Source: a bacterium
GTDB taxonomy: Bacteria > Vulcanimicrobiota > Xenobia > RGZZ01
Direction: 5' to 3'
Assembly (NCBI GenBank): GCA_021782195.1
Contig: JAJXVI010000247.1
Span: 1 to 5,023 of the forward strand
Length of the DNA stretch: 5,023 nt
Positions 1 to 5,023 of the stretch are shown in pieces (the stretch's first letter is position 1; each line of letters opens with the position of its first letter). The position numbers and the translations under genes are program-made. A model generated the notes under the pieces. It did not search any database, was not told the DNA's origin, and saw only the letters and a program-made list of their open reading frames with translations.

Positions 1-1131
1 GACGGGAAGGCCTTCCTTGACTTCGCCGGCGGTTACGGTGTCTTCAATCTGGGTCATCGCCATCCGCGCGTCGTCGAAGCGGTGCGTCATCAACTCGACC
101 GGATGCCTCTTTCGGCCAAGATGTTCTTCAACAAGCCAATGGCTGACCTGGCAGAGCGTCTGGCACAGATCACCCCCGGTGCCCTGCAGTACTCCTTCTT
201 CTGCAACAGCGGCACGGAGTCGGTTGAGGGTGCGCTGAAGCTGGCGCGCCTGTCCATGGGGCGACCGGGCATCATTGCGACCACCAACTCCTTCCACGGG
301 AAGACCTTCGGCTCGCTCTCCGCGTCCGGGCGCGATCTGTTCAAGACCCCCTTTGAACCATTGCTCCCTGCGGTTACACACGTTCGTTTTGGAGATGCCG
401 ACGCAATCGAAGAAGCCCTCACAAAGCTGGAAGGCACGACCGCGGCGGTAATCCTTGAGCCCATCCAGGGAGAAGGAGGCATCAACGTCCCGGCTGACGA
501 CTATCTACCTCGCGTACAGCAGCTCTGTCGCCAGCACGACGTCCTTCTCATTGTGGACGAAGTGCAGTCCGGGCTCGCCCGCACGGGAAAAATGTGGGCC
601 GTCGAGCACTGGAACGTCGAGCCGGACATCCTGGTGATGGCAAAGGCCCTGGGTGGCGGAGTCATGCCGATGGGGGCACTCGTGGGAACCCCGCGGGTAT
701 GGAAACCGCTGGGGCCGGACCCGTTGATTCACACCTCAACCTTTGGTGGCGGTCCAATGGCCTGCGCGGCCGGACTTGCAACCATCGATGTCATTCTCGA
801 AGAGCATCTTGTCGATCGAGCCACGGAGATGGGTTATCTCCTGATGGATGGCCTGCGAGAAGTCGCAGCACAATATCCCGATGTCGTGGCCCAGGTTCGC
901 GGCAAAGGGCTCATGGTGGGTGTTGAACTTGCAGAGGAACGCTTTGGCGGCATGGTCATGCTTGAAATGGCCCACCAGGGCGTCATTGGCGTTTACACGC
1001 TGAACATGCCACGCGTCATCCGTTTCGAGCCACCGCTTATCGTCACGCCTGGCGAAGTCGATCAGGCTATCATGGCGTTCACGGCCGCTGTCAAGCGAGC
1101 CCGCGCAACGTTCAAGGATGTCGCACGATGA
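1..1131 (+). CDS. Class III PLP-dependent aminotransferase, putrescine aminotransferase (PatA/YgjG)-like; 5' end cut off by the window
   Basis: The first base is codon position 1, and 376 residues are visible before TGA. The start lies upstream; compared with relatives several tens of N-terminal residues are missing. Numbering from base 1, the fold-type I class III signature runs in order: GYGVFNLGHRHP (11-22), NSGTESVEGALK (69-80, phosphate binding), SFHGKTFGS (97-105), EPIQGEGG (153-160), DEVQSG with Asp186 (pyridine-nitrogen contact), AKALGGGVMP with Lys215 (Schiff-base lysine), TSTFGGGP (245-252) and IRFEPP (340-345). From memory the match to E. coli putrescine aminotransferase is close along its whole length, closer than to acetylornithine aminotransferase. 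The family moves an amino group between a terminal primary amine and a 2-oxo acid in the cytoplasm. The true substrate is unknown; the downstream acyl-ACP-reductase-like gene suggests a long-chain aldehyde/alkylamine as well as diamines. All catalytic residues are present, so it should be active. Confidence 0.95.
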   Translation, partial: DGKAFLDFAGGYGVFNLGHRHPRVVEAVRHQLDRMPLSAKMFFNKPMADLAERLAQITPGALQYSFFCNSGTESVEGALKLARLSMGRPGIIATTNSFHGKTFGSLSASGRDLFKTPFEPLLPAVTHVRFGDADAIEEALTKLEGTTAAVILEPIQGEGGINVPADDYLPRVQQLCRQHDVLLIVDEVQSGLARTGKMWAVEHWNVEPDILVMAKALGGGVMPMGALVGTPRVWKPLGPDPLIHTSTFGGGPMACAAGLATIDVILEEHLVDRATEMGYLLMDGLREVAAQYPDVVAQVRGKGLMVGVELAEERFGGMVMLEMAHQGVIGVYTLNMPRVIRFEPPLIVTPGEVDQAIMAFTAAVKRARATFKDVAR

Positions 1132-1247
1132 TTCCGGCTCGATGCACCGTACCCGCACCCCAGGGTCGTGGCACCCCCTCACGCCGCTTCGGGCACGAGG
1201 GTGACGCGCCTCGTACAAGCACAGTCTCTCCCCTGGTTCACCCCGCA

Positions 1248-1263
1248 CCGTGCGGTAGCACGG
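1248..1263 (+). other. Small GC-rich hairpin in the spacer
   Basis: CCGTGC (1248-1253) pairs perfectly with GCACGG (1258-1263) around a GGTA tetraloop. An alternative stem, CCGCA (1243-1247) with TGCGG (1251-1255), uses the same bases, so the two folds exclude each other. No T run follows; the next bases lead into a C run. It is therefore not a canonical intrinsic terminator. It could be a processing or pausing element, or chance pairing in GC-rich DNA. Confidence 0.3.
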
Positions 1264-1268
1264 AAACA

Positions 1269-1277
1269 CCCCCCCCC
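1269..1277 (+). repeat. Homopolymer tract of nine C
   Basis: Nine consecutive C lie 37 bases upstream of the AGGAGG site of the SRPBCC gene, outside any gene. Such tracts are prone to slippage in replication and to length errors in sequencing. A second run of seven C is at 1781-1787, inside the 3' end of the SRPBCC gene, and both are followed by GTC. Confidence 0.8.
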
Positions 1278-1314
1278 GTCACTTGTCGCTTCACGCAATC
1301 ACGACGGTACACAT

Positions 1315-1320
1315 AGGAGG
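1315..1320 (+). promoter_or_regulatory. Ribosome binding site AGGAGG that fixes the GTG start at 1330
   Basis: A perfect AGGAGG is separated by nine bases from GTG at 1330. The same frame is open back to an ATG at 1168, but that extension has no good site and reads as low-complexity sequence, so this site decides the start of the SRPBCC gene. Confidence 0.85.
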
Positions 1321-1329
1321 ATCGGCAGC

Positions 1330-1821
1330 GTGCCCTACGTCTCAGAAGAAATCTACATCGAAGGCAACATCGACGAGGTGTATGCGCTTGCCCGCGACAT
1401 GGAACGGTACCCGGAGTTCATGGTGGATGTCGAGTCTGTCACAGTGCTGGAACGCCATCCCGACCGGACCATCACCGAATGGGTGACCAATGTTGAAGGA
1501 ACCCCCATCATCTGGACCGAGGTCGACAACTTCGACGTCGAAGCCCATCGTATCACCTATCAGTTGATTGAGGGCGACCTGGACAAGTTCGACGGAGAAT
1601 GGCGTTTTGAACGACTGGGAACAGGAACACGCGTGGTCCTGGACGTGGAGTACGACTTCGGAATCCCGAACCTCACCGAACTCATCGGACCAACGCTCGA
1701 CGTGAAAGTGCGCGAGAATTCGATGATGATGCTGCGCTCGATGAAACAGCACGTCGAGTGTACGCGACAACCGCCGGTCGCCCCCCCGTCCGACACGGAA
1801 CGGGCAACTTCCCTACCCTGA
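1330..1821 (+). CDS. SRPBCC (START/polyketide-cyclase-like) family protein, COQ10/RatA type
   Basis: 163 residues, starting at GTG 1330 behind AGGAGG. The first ~143 residues have the pattern of small START-fold proteins: an opening beta strand (EEIYIEGNIDEVY), the helix ARDMERYPEFM, a strand-rich middle with YQLIEGDLDKFDGEW and a GTRVVLDVEYDFGIP strand, and a long closing helix (KVRENSMMMLRSMKQHVE). This fold forms a deep hydrophobic cavity; relatives bind quinones, lipids or polyketides, or contact ribosomes (RatA). I see no catalytic motif and no signal peptide or membrane segment, so it is probably cytoplasmic. Residues 144-163 are a Pro/Ser/Thr-rich tail beyond the fold, containing the codons of a seven-C run. 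Its place between an aminotransferase and an acyl-ACP-reductase-like gene suggests binding of a fatty intermediate, but the sequence alone does not show a ligand. Family call is firm; function is not. Confidence 0.85.
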   Translation: MPYVSEEIYIEGNIDEVYALARDMERYPEFMVDVESVTVLERHPDRTITEWVTNVEGTPIIWTEVDNFDVEAHRITYQLIEGDLDKFDGEWRFERLGTGTRVVLDVEYDFGIPNLTELIGPTLDVKVRENSMMMLRSMKQHVECTRQPPVAPPSDTERATSLP

Positions 1822-1870
1822 TGAAGCATAGTCAACTCGCGTGTCGCCTCGAGTGTTCGAAGTGGCAGAT

Positions 1871-1876
1871 GGAGGT
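1871..1876 (+). promoter_or_regulatory. Ribosome binding site GGAGGT for the GTG start at 1882
   Basis: GGAGGT is followed by five bases and then GTG at 1882. This supports 1882 over the in-frame ATGs at 1894, 1897 and 1939. The ATG at 1939 has a weaker AGGG upstream and sits exactly where similarity to relatives begins (MERFVFLIHP), so it remains a possible alternative start. Confidence 0.65.
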
Positions 1877-1881
1877 ATACG

Positions 1882-3087
1882 GTGCCCACTGACATGATGG
1901 TCTCTCCCGTCACGACAAACGAGCCAGAGCAGGGTGAGATGGAACGCTTTGTGTTCCTGATCCATCCTCTGGACATGCGCGACGTCATCCGCTACGAGCC
2001 CCAGGCCGCAAGCAAGCGAGAACCGCTGGTCCGCAAGATGCTCGAGTGGATGCCATCGTCCATTACGGCCCACGTGCGTGGCATTGTCTCTGCCGCTGGC
2101 AAACGCGCAGAGGGCTGGTTCGGCCTGGTCCCTTTCCTTCCATCGCAGTTTGTGTCGTTTCCACACGAGGCAGTGTACGAGAAAATCGTCGCCGCCGCTC
2201 GGCTGGGGCAACAAAGAGGCGCCCGGATCGCCGGGCTTGGAGGATACACCTCGGTCGTCGGTGACGGGGGCGTCACGGTCGCATCTCGCCTACCCGACAT
2301 GGCCGTTACCAGTGGAAACTCCTACACCATTGCCACGGCGCTACAAGGTGCGCTGCAAGCCGCGCACCGGCTCGGAATGGAGCTCGACAGCCTGCACTGC
2401 GCCATCGTCGGCGCTTCTGGCTCCATCGGAAGCGTTTGTGCTCGTCTGCTGGCGCGACAGGCACGACAGATTTCACTGGTCGCGAAGAATGTGAACAGAC
2501 TGGCGCAGGTCGCACACGAGATTCACGCAGACACCGGCAAGACCGCGGAGATCTTCACTGAAGTCGGCCCCGGCGTGCGTGAAGCGGATCTGGTCATCAC
2601 CGCCACAAGCAGCACGGGCAACATCATCACGGCCGACATGCTGAAGACCGGAGCCCTTGTCTGTGACGTCTCACTGCCTCACGACGTCGCGCGCGAGGTG
2701 GCAACGCTTCGCCCGGACGTGCTCGTCATTGAAGGTGGGCTCGTCGAGATACCCGGCCCCGACATGAACTTCAACTTTGACTTCGGCTACCCACCGCGCA
2801 TCTCACTTGCCTGCATGGCCGAGACCATCCTTCTGGCCCTGGAAGGGCGCTACGAGAATTTCAGCCTCGGGCGCGGTCTCCAACTCGAGCAGGTTGAAGA
2901 GATTTCCCGACTCGCACGACGTCACGGCTTCCGTCTCGCCGGTTTCCGCAGTTTTGATCGCCCCGTCACCGACGAGGAGATCGCTGCCGTTCGAGAGCGC
3001 GCAAATCGTGCTCGCCGTGGGGGCGTTCGCTCGTTTGCCGTTGGTCCGTACTTCAAGGAGGCCCATGAATCCACCCAAAGCCTCTGA
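1882..3087 (+). CDS. Long-chain acyl-[ACP] reductase (AAR)-like NAD(P)-dependent oxidoreductase
   Basis: 401 residues from GTG 1882, 61 bases after the SRPBCC stop. Cyanobacterial AAR is about 340 residues and reduces acyl-ACP to a fatty aldehyde with NADPH through a cysteine thioester. Landmarks shared with AAR, compared from memory: N-terminal segment beginning MERFVFLIHP (20-29); ALGGYTS-like stretch (LGGYTS 119-124); TSGNSYT (143-149), matching TGNTHT; Rossmann motif GASGSIG (177-183) preceded by AIV; GGLVE (near 292), matching GGVVE; and LACMAE with Cys311, which falls where AAR has catalytic Cys294 (FACFAE). This is followed by LEGRYENFSLGR and RHGF (347-350), as in AAR's C-terminus. 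About 40 charged, Arg-rich residues follow that AAR lacks. No signal peptide or membrane segment is evident. No aldehyde-deformylating oxygenase lies in the window, so alkane production is not indicated. Annotation pipelines may call it a shikimate/quinate dehydrogenase-like protein. Family resemblance is strong; substrate is inferred. Confidence 0.83.
   Translation: MPTDMMVSPVTTNEPEQGEMERFVFLIHPLDMRDVIRYEPQAASKREPLVRKMLEWMPSSITAHVRGIVSAAGKRAEGWFGLVPFLPSQFVSFPHEAVYEKIVAAARLGQQRGARIAGLGGYTSVVGDGGVTVASRLPDMAVTSGNSYTIATALQGALQAAHRLGMELDSLHCAIVGASGSIGSVCARLLARQARQISLVAKNVNRLAQVAHEIHADTGKTAEIFTEVGPGVREADLVITATSSTGNIITADMLKTGALVCDVSLPHDVAREVATLRPDVLVIEGGLVEIPGPDMNFNFDFGYPPRISLACMAETILLALEGRYENFSLGRGLQLEQVEEISRLARRHGFRLAGFRSFDRPVTDEEIAAVRERANRARRGGVRSFAVGPYFKEAHESTQSL
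3055..3061 (+). promoter_or_regulatory. Ribosome binding site AAGGAGG inside the AAR-like gene
   Basis: AAGGAGG lies three bases before ATG 3065, within the last codons of the AAR-like gene. It decides the start of the next gene, whose frame is open back to 2777. The close spacing and the 23-base gene overlap suggest coupled translation. Confidence 0.75.
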
Positions 3088-4243
3088 CTCCACCGCCCGG
3101 ACCAGCGCCGATGAGCCGGGAGCATTCGCATCCGATGCCGTTCAAGACGTCTCGACGGCCGGACTCGAGCGGTCCAGCCAACCGGACGATTCTCAGCGCA
3201 CGCACGTCGTAGTCAGCGTGAGTCTTGGGTCTTCACGACGCGATCACGAGGTTCACACCACGCTTCTCGGCCACCCGTTCGTGATCAAGCGGATTGGCAC
3301 CGACGGAGACTTCCGCAAGGCACAACGGTTGCTTGCCGAGATCGACGGTACAGTCGATGCGATTGGCCTCGGGGGCATCGACGTCTATGTGTACTCCAAG
3401 CGTCAGCGGTTCGCCCTGCGGGATGGACTTCGCCTGATGGAAGTCGTGAAAAAGACGCCGGTTGTCGACGGAAGCGGACTGAAGAACTCGCTCGAGCGAG
3501 AGGTTGTGCGCTGGATTGCCCGCAACGAGGACACGCGAATTCCCCTGCGCGATCGTAAGACGCTTGTCGTATGCGGCATGGACCGCTTTGGAATGGCCAC
3601 GGCACTCGAAGAGGCCGGCGCCCGGGTCGTATACGGCGATCTGGTATTCTCCATCGGTCATGACCGCCTCATCACGTCGCTCGAGGAGCTGGCCGATCAG
3701 GCCGACCGCCTTCTGCCCGAAGTGACACGCATGCCCATCAGCTTCATCTATCCTGTGGGCAAGCAGCAGGAGGCACCTCCCGACACGCGATACTCGCACT
3801 ACTACGCCGACGCGGATATCATTGCGGGCGATTTCCATTTCATTCGCCGCTACATGCCCCCGCGCATGGACAACAAGGTCATCCTCACCAACACGGTCAC
3901 CTCGCAAGATATCGAAGACCTGAGGGATCGTGGCGTCGCGTATCTGGTCACCACCACACCGGAGTTCAACGGGCGGAGTTTTGGCACCAATGTCCTCGAG
4001 GCCGCGCTGCTCGCACTGCTGCGCAAATCCTGGACCGAGGTCACGGCCGACGACTACCTGACGCTCATCCGGAAACTTGATCTCAAGCCCCGCGTGGTGG
4101 CGCTCGGAGCTCAATCAAGCAGTCCTCATCACGAACCTCGGTCAGACCCCCAGGATCCGCGCACACAAACGTCCGGAGGCGGGTCCCCGAAGGTTCCCGA
4201 AAGCTTCACTGACTGGGTTGCGGCCCCTCCCGAACCCCTTTGA
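3065..4243 (+). CDS. Uncharacterised protein of the family labelled 'quinate 5-dehydrogenase', with a Rossmann-like segment
   Basis: 392 residues from ATG 3065, overlapping the AAR-like gene by 23 bases. Residues 1-45 are Ser/Asp/Thr-rich and probably disordered. The core starts at VVVSVSLGSSRRDH (48-61), then has GLGGIDVYV (101-109), KKTPVVDGSGLK (129-140), a beta-turn-helix CGMDRFGMA (170-178) placed like a Rossmann nucleotide loop, IAGDFHFIRRYMP (253-265) and TTTPEFNGRSFGTNVLEA (296-313). The core ends near LDLKPRVVAL (~343-352); about 40 Pro/Ser/Gly-rich residues follow. I recall such proteins from Deinococcus-Thermus and other thermophile-rich phyla under the name quinate 5-dehydrogenase. 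I do not see the usual shikimate/quinate dehydrogenase arrangement, and no shikimate-pathway gene is nearby, so that name is doubtful. Conserved Asp60, His61, Asp106, Asp135, Asp256 and His258 are candidate active-site residues. The tight overlap argues that it works with the AAR-like enzyme. No signal peptide or membrane helix is seen. Confidence 0.78.
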   Translation: MNPPKASDSTARTSADEPGAFASDAVQDVSTAGLERSSQPDDSQRTHVVVSVSLGSSRRDHEVHTTLLGHPFVIKRIGTDGDFRKAQRLLAEIDGTVDAIGLGGIDVYVYSKRQRFALRDGLRLMEVVKKTPVVDGSGLKNSLEREVVRWIARNEDTRIPLRDRKTLVVCGMDRFGMATALEEAGARVVYGDLVFSIGHDRLITSLEELADQADRLLPEVTRMPISFIYPVGKQQEAPPDTRYSHYYADADIIAGDFHFIRRYMPPRMDNKVILTNTVTSQDIEDLRDRGVAYLVTTTPEFNGRSFGTNVLEAALLALLRKSWTEVTADDYLTLIRKLDLKPRVVALGAQSSSPHHEPRSDPQDPRTQTSGGGSPKVPESFTDWVAAPPEPL

Positions 4244-4249
4244 CCCGAC

Positions 4250-4273
4250 TGCGGGAGCCCGCAACCTCCCGCA
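4250..4273 (+). terminator. Possible terminator-like hairpin just after the fourth gene
   Basis: TGCGGGAG (4250-4257) pairs perfectly over 8 bp with CTCCCGCA (4266-4273), with an eight-base loop. It starts six bases after the TGA at 4241-4243. There is no T run after it, so it does not meet the classical intrinsic terminator pattern. It could still stop or pause transcription, or protect the 3' end of the upstream message. Confidence 0.38.
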
Positions 4274-4352
4274 TACAGTGGACCGCAGAACGCAAATCTC
4301 GATTGACGCGACCTCGTCGGCCGCGTCCCCCAAAGCCCCGGTTGTCGACCCC

Positions 4353-4373
4353 GCACGACATTGCCGGTCGTGC
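4353..4373 (+). other. Hairpin in the greA leader
   Basis: GCACGAC (4353-4359) and GTCGTGC (4367-4373) form a perfect 7-bp stem with a seven-base loop. A second short stem, GCGGC (4381-4385) with GCCGC (4392-4396), lies just downstream, before the greA ribosome binding site. They could shape greA leader RNA; without comparative data they could also be chance in GC-rich sequence. Confidence 0.35.
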
Positions 4374-4431
4374 CCCAGGCGCGGCGTGAAAGCCGCAAAC
4401 TCTCTGAATTCATAAGGAAGGCGAGCCGTTC

Positions 4432-4959
4432 ATGCCCGAACAGCACAAGGAAACCCCCCTTACCCGAGAAGGCCACAGGAAACTCGAGGCGCGACTTGAG
4501 CATCTCAGGACGCACCAACGTCGAGAGGTCGCCGACCGCATCCGACAGGCCAAGGAATTCGGTGAAATTGGCGAGAACAGCGAGTACGAAGACGCAAAGG
4601 CCGAACAACAGTTCGTCGAAAGTGAGATCATCAACCTTGAGAACACGCTCCGCTACGCCAAGATCATCGACGAGGCAGACATCCACACCGACATCGTCAG
4701 CGTCGGCAACGTGGTAACCCTGCGTGAACTCGACACGAACGAGACCCATGTATTCAAGATCGTAGGCACCAATGAGGCTGACCCTTCGTACCAGCCGACC
4801 GGCCGAATTTCCGACGAATCCCCGCTTGGCGCAGCCCTGCAGGGCCAGAAGAAGAACACTGTGGTAGAGGTCAAGGCGCCTCAGGGCAACCTGAAGTACA
4901 AGATCATGTCCATCTCGAAGGAGACCGGACAGCCGGCCAAGGGCGGACGACGGAAGTGA
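4432..4959 (+). CDS. greA: Transcription elongation factor GreA
   Basis: 175 residues from ATG 4432 behind AAGGAAGG, slightly longer than the ~158 of E. coli GreA. GreA enters the secondary channel of RNA polymerase and stimulates cleavage of backtracked RNA so that elongation can resume. Residues 1-~80 form the N-terminal coiled-coil: the typical PLTREGHRKLEARLEHL opening, then the tip FGEIGENSEYEDAK (43-56). The acids that hold the second catalytic Mg2+ in E. coli (Asp41, Glu44) align with Glu45 and Glu48 here, so the first is Glu rather than Asp. Residues ~85-165 form the FKBP-like C-terminal domain, with FKIVGTNEADP, ISDESPLGAALQGQ and a closing beta strand (LKYKIMSI). A short basic tail (KGGRRK) ends the protein. 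The TGA overlaps the GTG of the next gene. A Gfh1-type or GreB assignment is less likely given the intact ENSEY tip and length. Confidence 0.97.
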   Translation: MPEQHKETPLTREGHRKLEARLEHLRTHQRREVADRIRQAKEFGEIGENSEYEDAKAEQQFVESEIINLENTLRYAKIIDEADIHTDIVSVGNVVTLRELDTNETHVFKIVGTNEADPSYQPTGRISDESPLGAALQGQKKNTVVEVKAPQGNLKYKIMSISKETGQPAKGGRRK

Positions 4960-5023
4960 CCGACCCAGTTTCAGCAAAGGCAGTGCCTGAGGCGTGCGAT
5001 CAGGCCCCAAAACAACCCCAGGA
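4956..5023 (+). CDS. Start of a downstream gene overlapping the greA stop codon, product not identifiable (possibly lysyl-tRNA synthetase); 3' end outside the window
   Basis: GTG at 4956-4958 overlaps the greA TGA (GTGA), and the frame stays open to the window end, giving 22 codons plus two bases (begins VTDPVSAKAVPEA, then Gln/Pro-rich). The overlap is typical of translational coupling. The visible N-terminus is low-complexity and carries no recognisable domain. In several bacterial groups greA is followed by lysS, which makes lysyl-tRNA synthetase the best guess, but nothing in these residues proves it. No strong ribosome binding site is visible; a GGCGGACGACGGAA stretch in the greA 3' end is the closest. 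Confidence 0.42.
   Translation, partial: MTDPVSAKAVPEACDQAPKQPQ

Larger units (their letters stand above)
1132..1329 (+). other. Non-coding spacer between aminotransferase and SRPBCC gene
   Basis: This 198-base gap is C-rich. It holds a small GC hairpin (1248-1263), a possible weaker stem (ACGAGG 1195-1200 with CCTCGT 1209-1214), a run of nine C (1269-1277) and the ribosome binding site of the next gene (1315-1320). I see no convincing -35/-10 pair. A reading frame through it would encode a Pro/Arg/Thr-rich peptide resembling no family I know, so I treat it as untranslated. All flanking genes point the same way, so it may simply be an intra-operon spacer, or it may hold a promoter I cannot recognise. 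Confidence 0.6.
4244..4431 (+). other. Spacer / greA leader with three small hairpins
   Basis: This 188-base gap separates the putative lipid-module genes from greA. It contains perfect stems at 4250-4273, 4353-4373 and 4381-4396 and a ribosome binding site for greA (AAGGAAGG 4414-4421, ten bases before ATG 4432). A TTGACG at 4303-4308 could be a -35 element, but no fitting -10 follows at normal spacing, so I do not call a promoter. The gap is the likeliest place for a transcription boundary between the two gene groups. Confidence 0.5.

Noticed and set aside
736..1269. 177-residue minus-strand frame over the aminotransferase 3' end
   Set aside because: It is a shadow of the aminotransferase frame, has no recognisable family, and all supported genes here are on the + strand.
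1283..1313. Possible promoter (TTGTCG ... TACACA) before the SRPBCC gene
   Set aside because: The spacing is 19 bases, the boxes are poor, and the start of transcription would fall on the ribosome binding site.
1128..1316. 62-residue frame starting with ATGA overlap at the aminotransferase stop
   Set aside because: The overlap is tempting, but the peptide is Pro/Arg/Thr-rich with no family resemblance, and no clear ribosome binding site precedes it.
1168..1329. Upstream extension of the SRPBCC frame to an ATG at 1168
   Set aside because: The extra 54 residues are low-complexity, include the C run, and lack a ribosome binding site; the GTG at 1330 has a perfect AGGAGG and begins where SRPBCC similarity begins.
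2812..2814. Loss of the catalytic cysteine in the AAR-like protein
   Set aside because: At first GGLVEIPGPD seemed to lack the Cys found in GGVVEHC of AAR, but counting back from the AAR C-terminus puts the catalytic Cys294 in FACFAE, which matches LACMAE with Cys311 here.
2777..3064. Upstream extension of the fourth gene's frame to 2777
   Set aside because: It lies inside the AAR-like coding region in another frame, reads as unlikely protein, and ATG 3065 has AAGGAGG in front of it.
3233..4114. 293-residue frame on the minus strand opposite the fourth gene
   Set aside because: It is the antisense shadow of a well-supported gene with conserved blocks, common in GC-rich DNA; its own translation shows no known domain.
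4077..4415. 112-residue frame across the spacer before greA
   Set aside because: Composition is Arg/Pro/Ser-rich with no domain, it overlaps the end of the fourth gene, and hairpins occupy much of it.
4129..5010. 293-residue minus-strand frame across the greA region
   Set aside because: It runs antisense to greA, whose identity is certain, and spans the spacer and the next gene start; no domain or ribosome binding site supports it.

Overview
The window is GC-rich (roughly 60 % by eye) bacterial DNA. All real genes lie on the + strand, with short gaps, Shine-Dalgarno-type ribosome binding sites and frequent GTG starts. There are no tRNA or rRNA genes, CRISPR arrays, insertion sequences or other mobile elements. 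The phylum cannot be fixed from this sequence. The set (PatA-like class III aminotransferase, START/SRPBCC protein, acyl-ACP-reductase-like protein, the family often labelled 'quinate 5-dehydrogenase', then GreA) resembles what I remember from Deinococcus-Thermus, Chloroflexota, Armatimonadota and related lineages; that placement is from memory.

Layout: (1) 1-1131, the 3' part of a PLP-dependent class III aminotransferase very like E. coli putrescine aminotransferase. (2) 1132-1329, a non-coding spacer with a small hairpin and a run of nine C. (3) 1330-1821, a SRPBCC/START-type lipid-binding-fold protein. (4) 1882-3087, a protein resembling the cyanobacterial long-chain acyl-[ACP] reductase (AAR), with a Rossmann glycine motif and a cysteine that aligns with the AAR catalytic cysteine. 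(5) 3065-4243, the 'quinate 5-dehydrogenase'-labelled family, overlapping the previous gene by 23 bases. (6) 4244-4431, a spacer with three small hairpins. (7) 4432-4959, transcription elongation factor GreA. (8) From 4956, the start of a further gene overlapping the greA stop codon, possibly lysS.

How the genes may work together (inference): an AAR-like enzyme would reduce an acyl thioester to a fatty aldehyde, and a PatA-like aminotransferase could convert that aldehyde to a primary long-chain amine. A START-fold protein could bind the hydrophobic intermediate, and the fourth protein would act in a linked step. Long-chain alkylamines are known building blocks of the glyceroyl-alkylamine phosphoglycolipids of Deinococcus and Thermus. 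The four genes are therefore a reasonable candidate for an alkylamine or other aldehyde-derived lipid module. This is the main lead of the window, and it is a hypothesis. greA and the gene after it look like an ordinary housekeeping unit that follows it.
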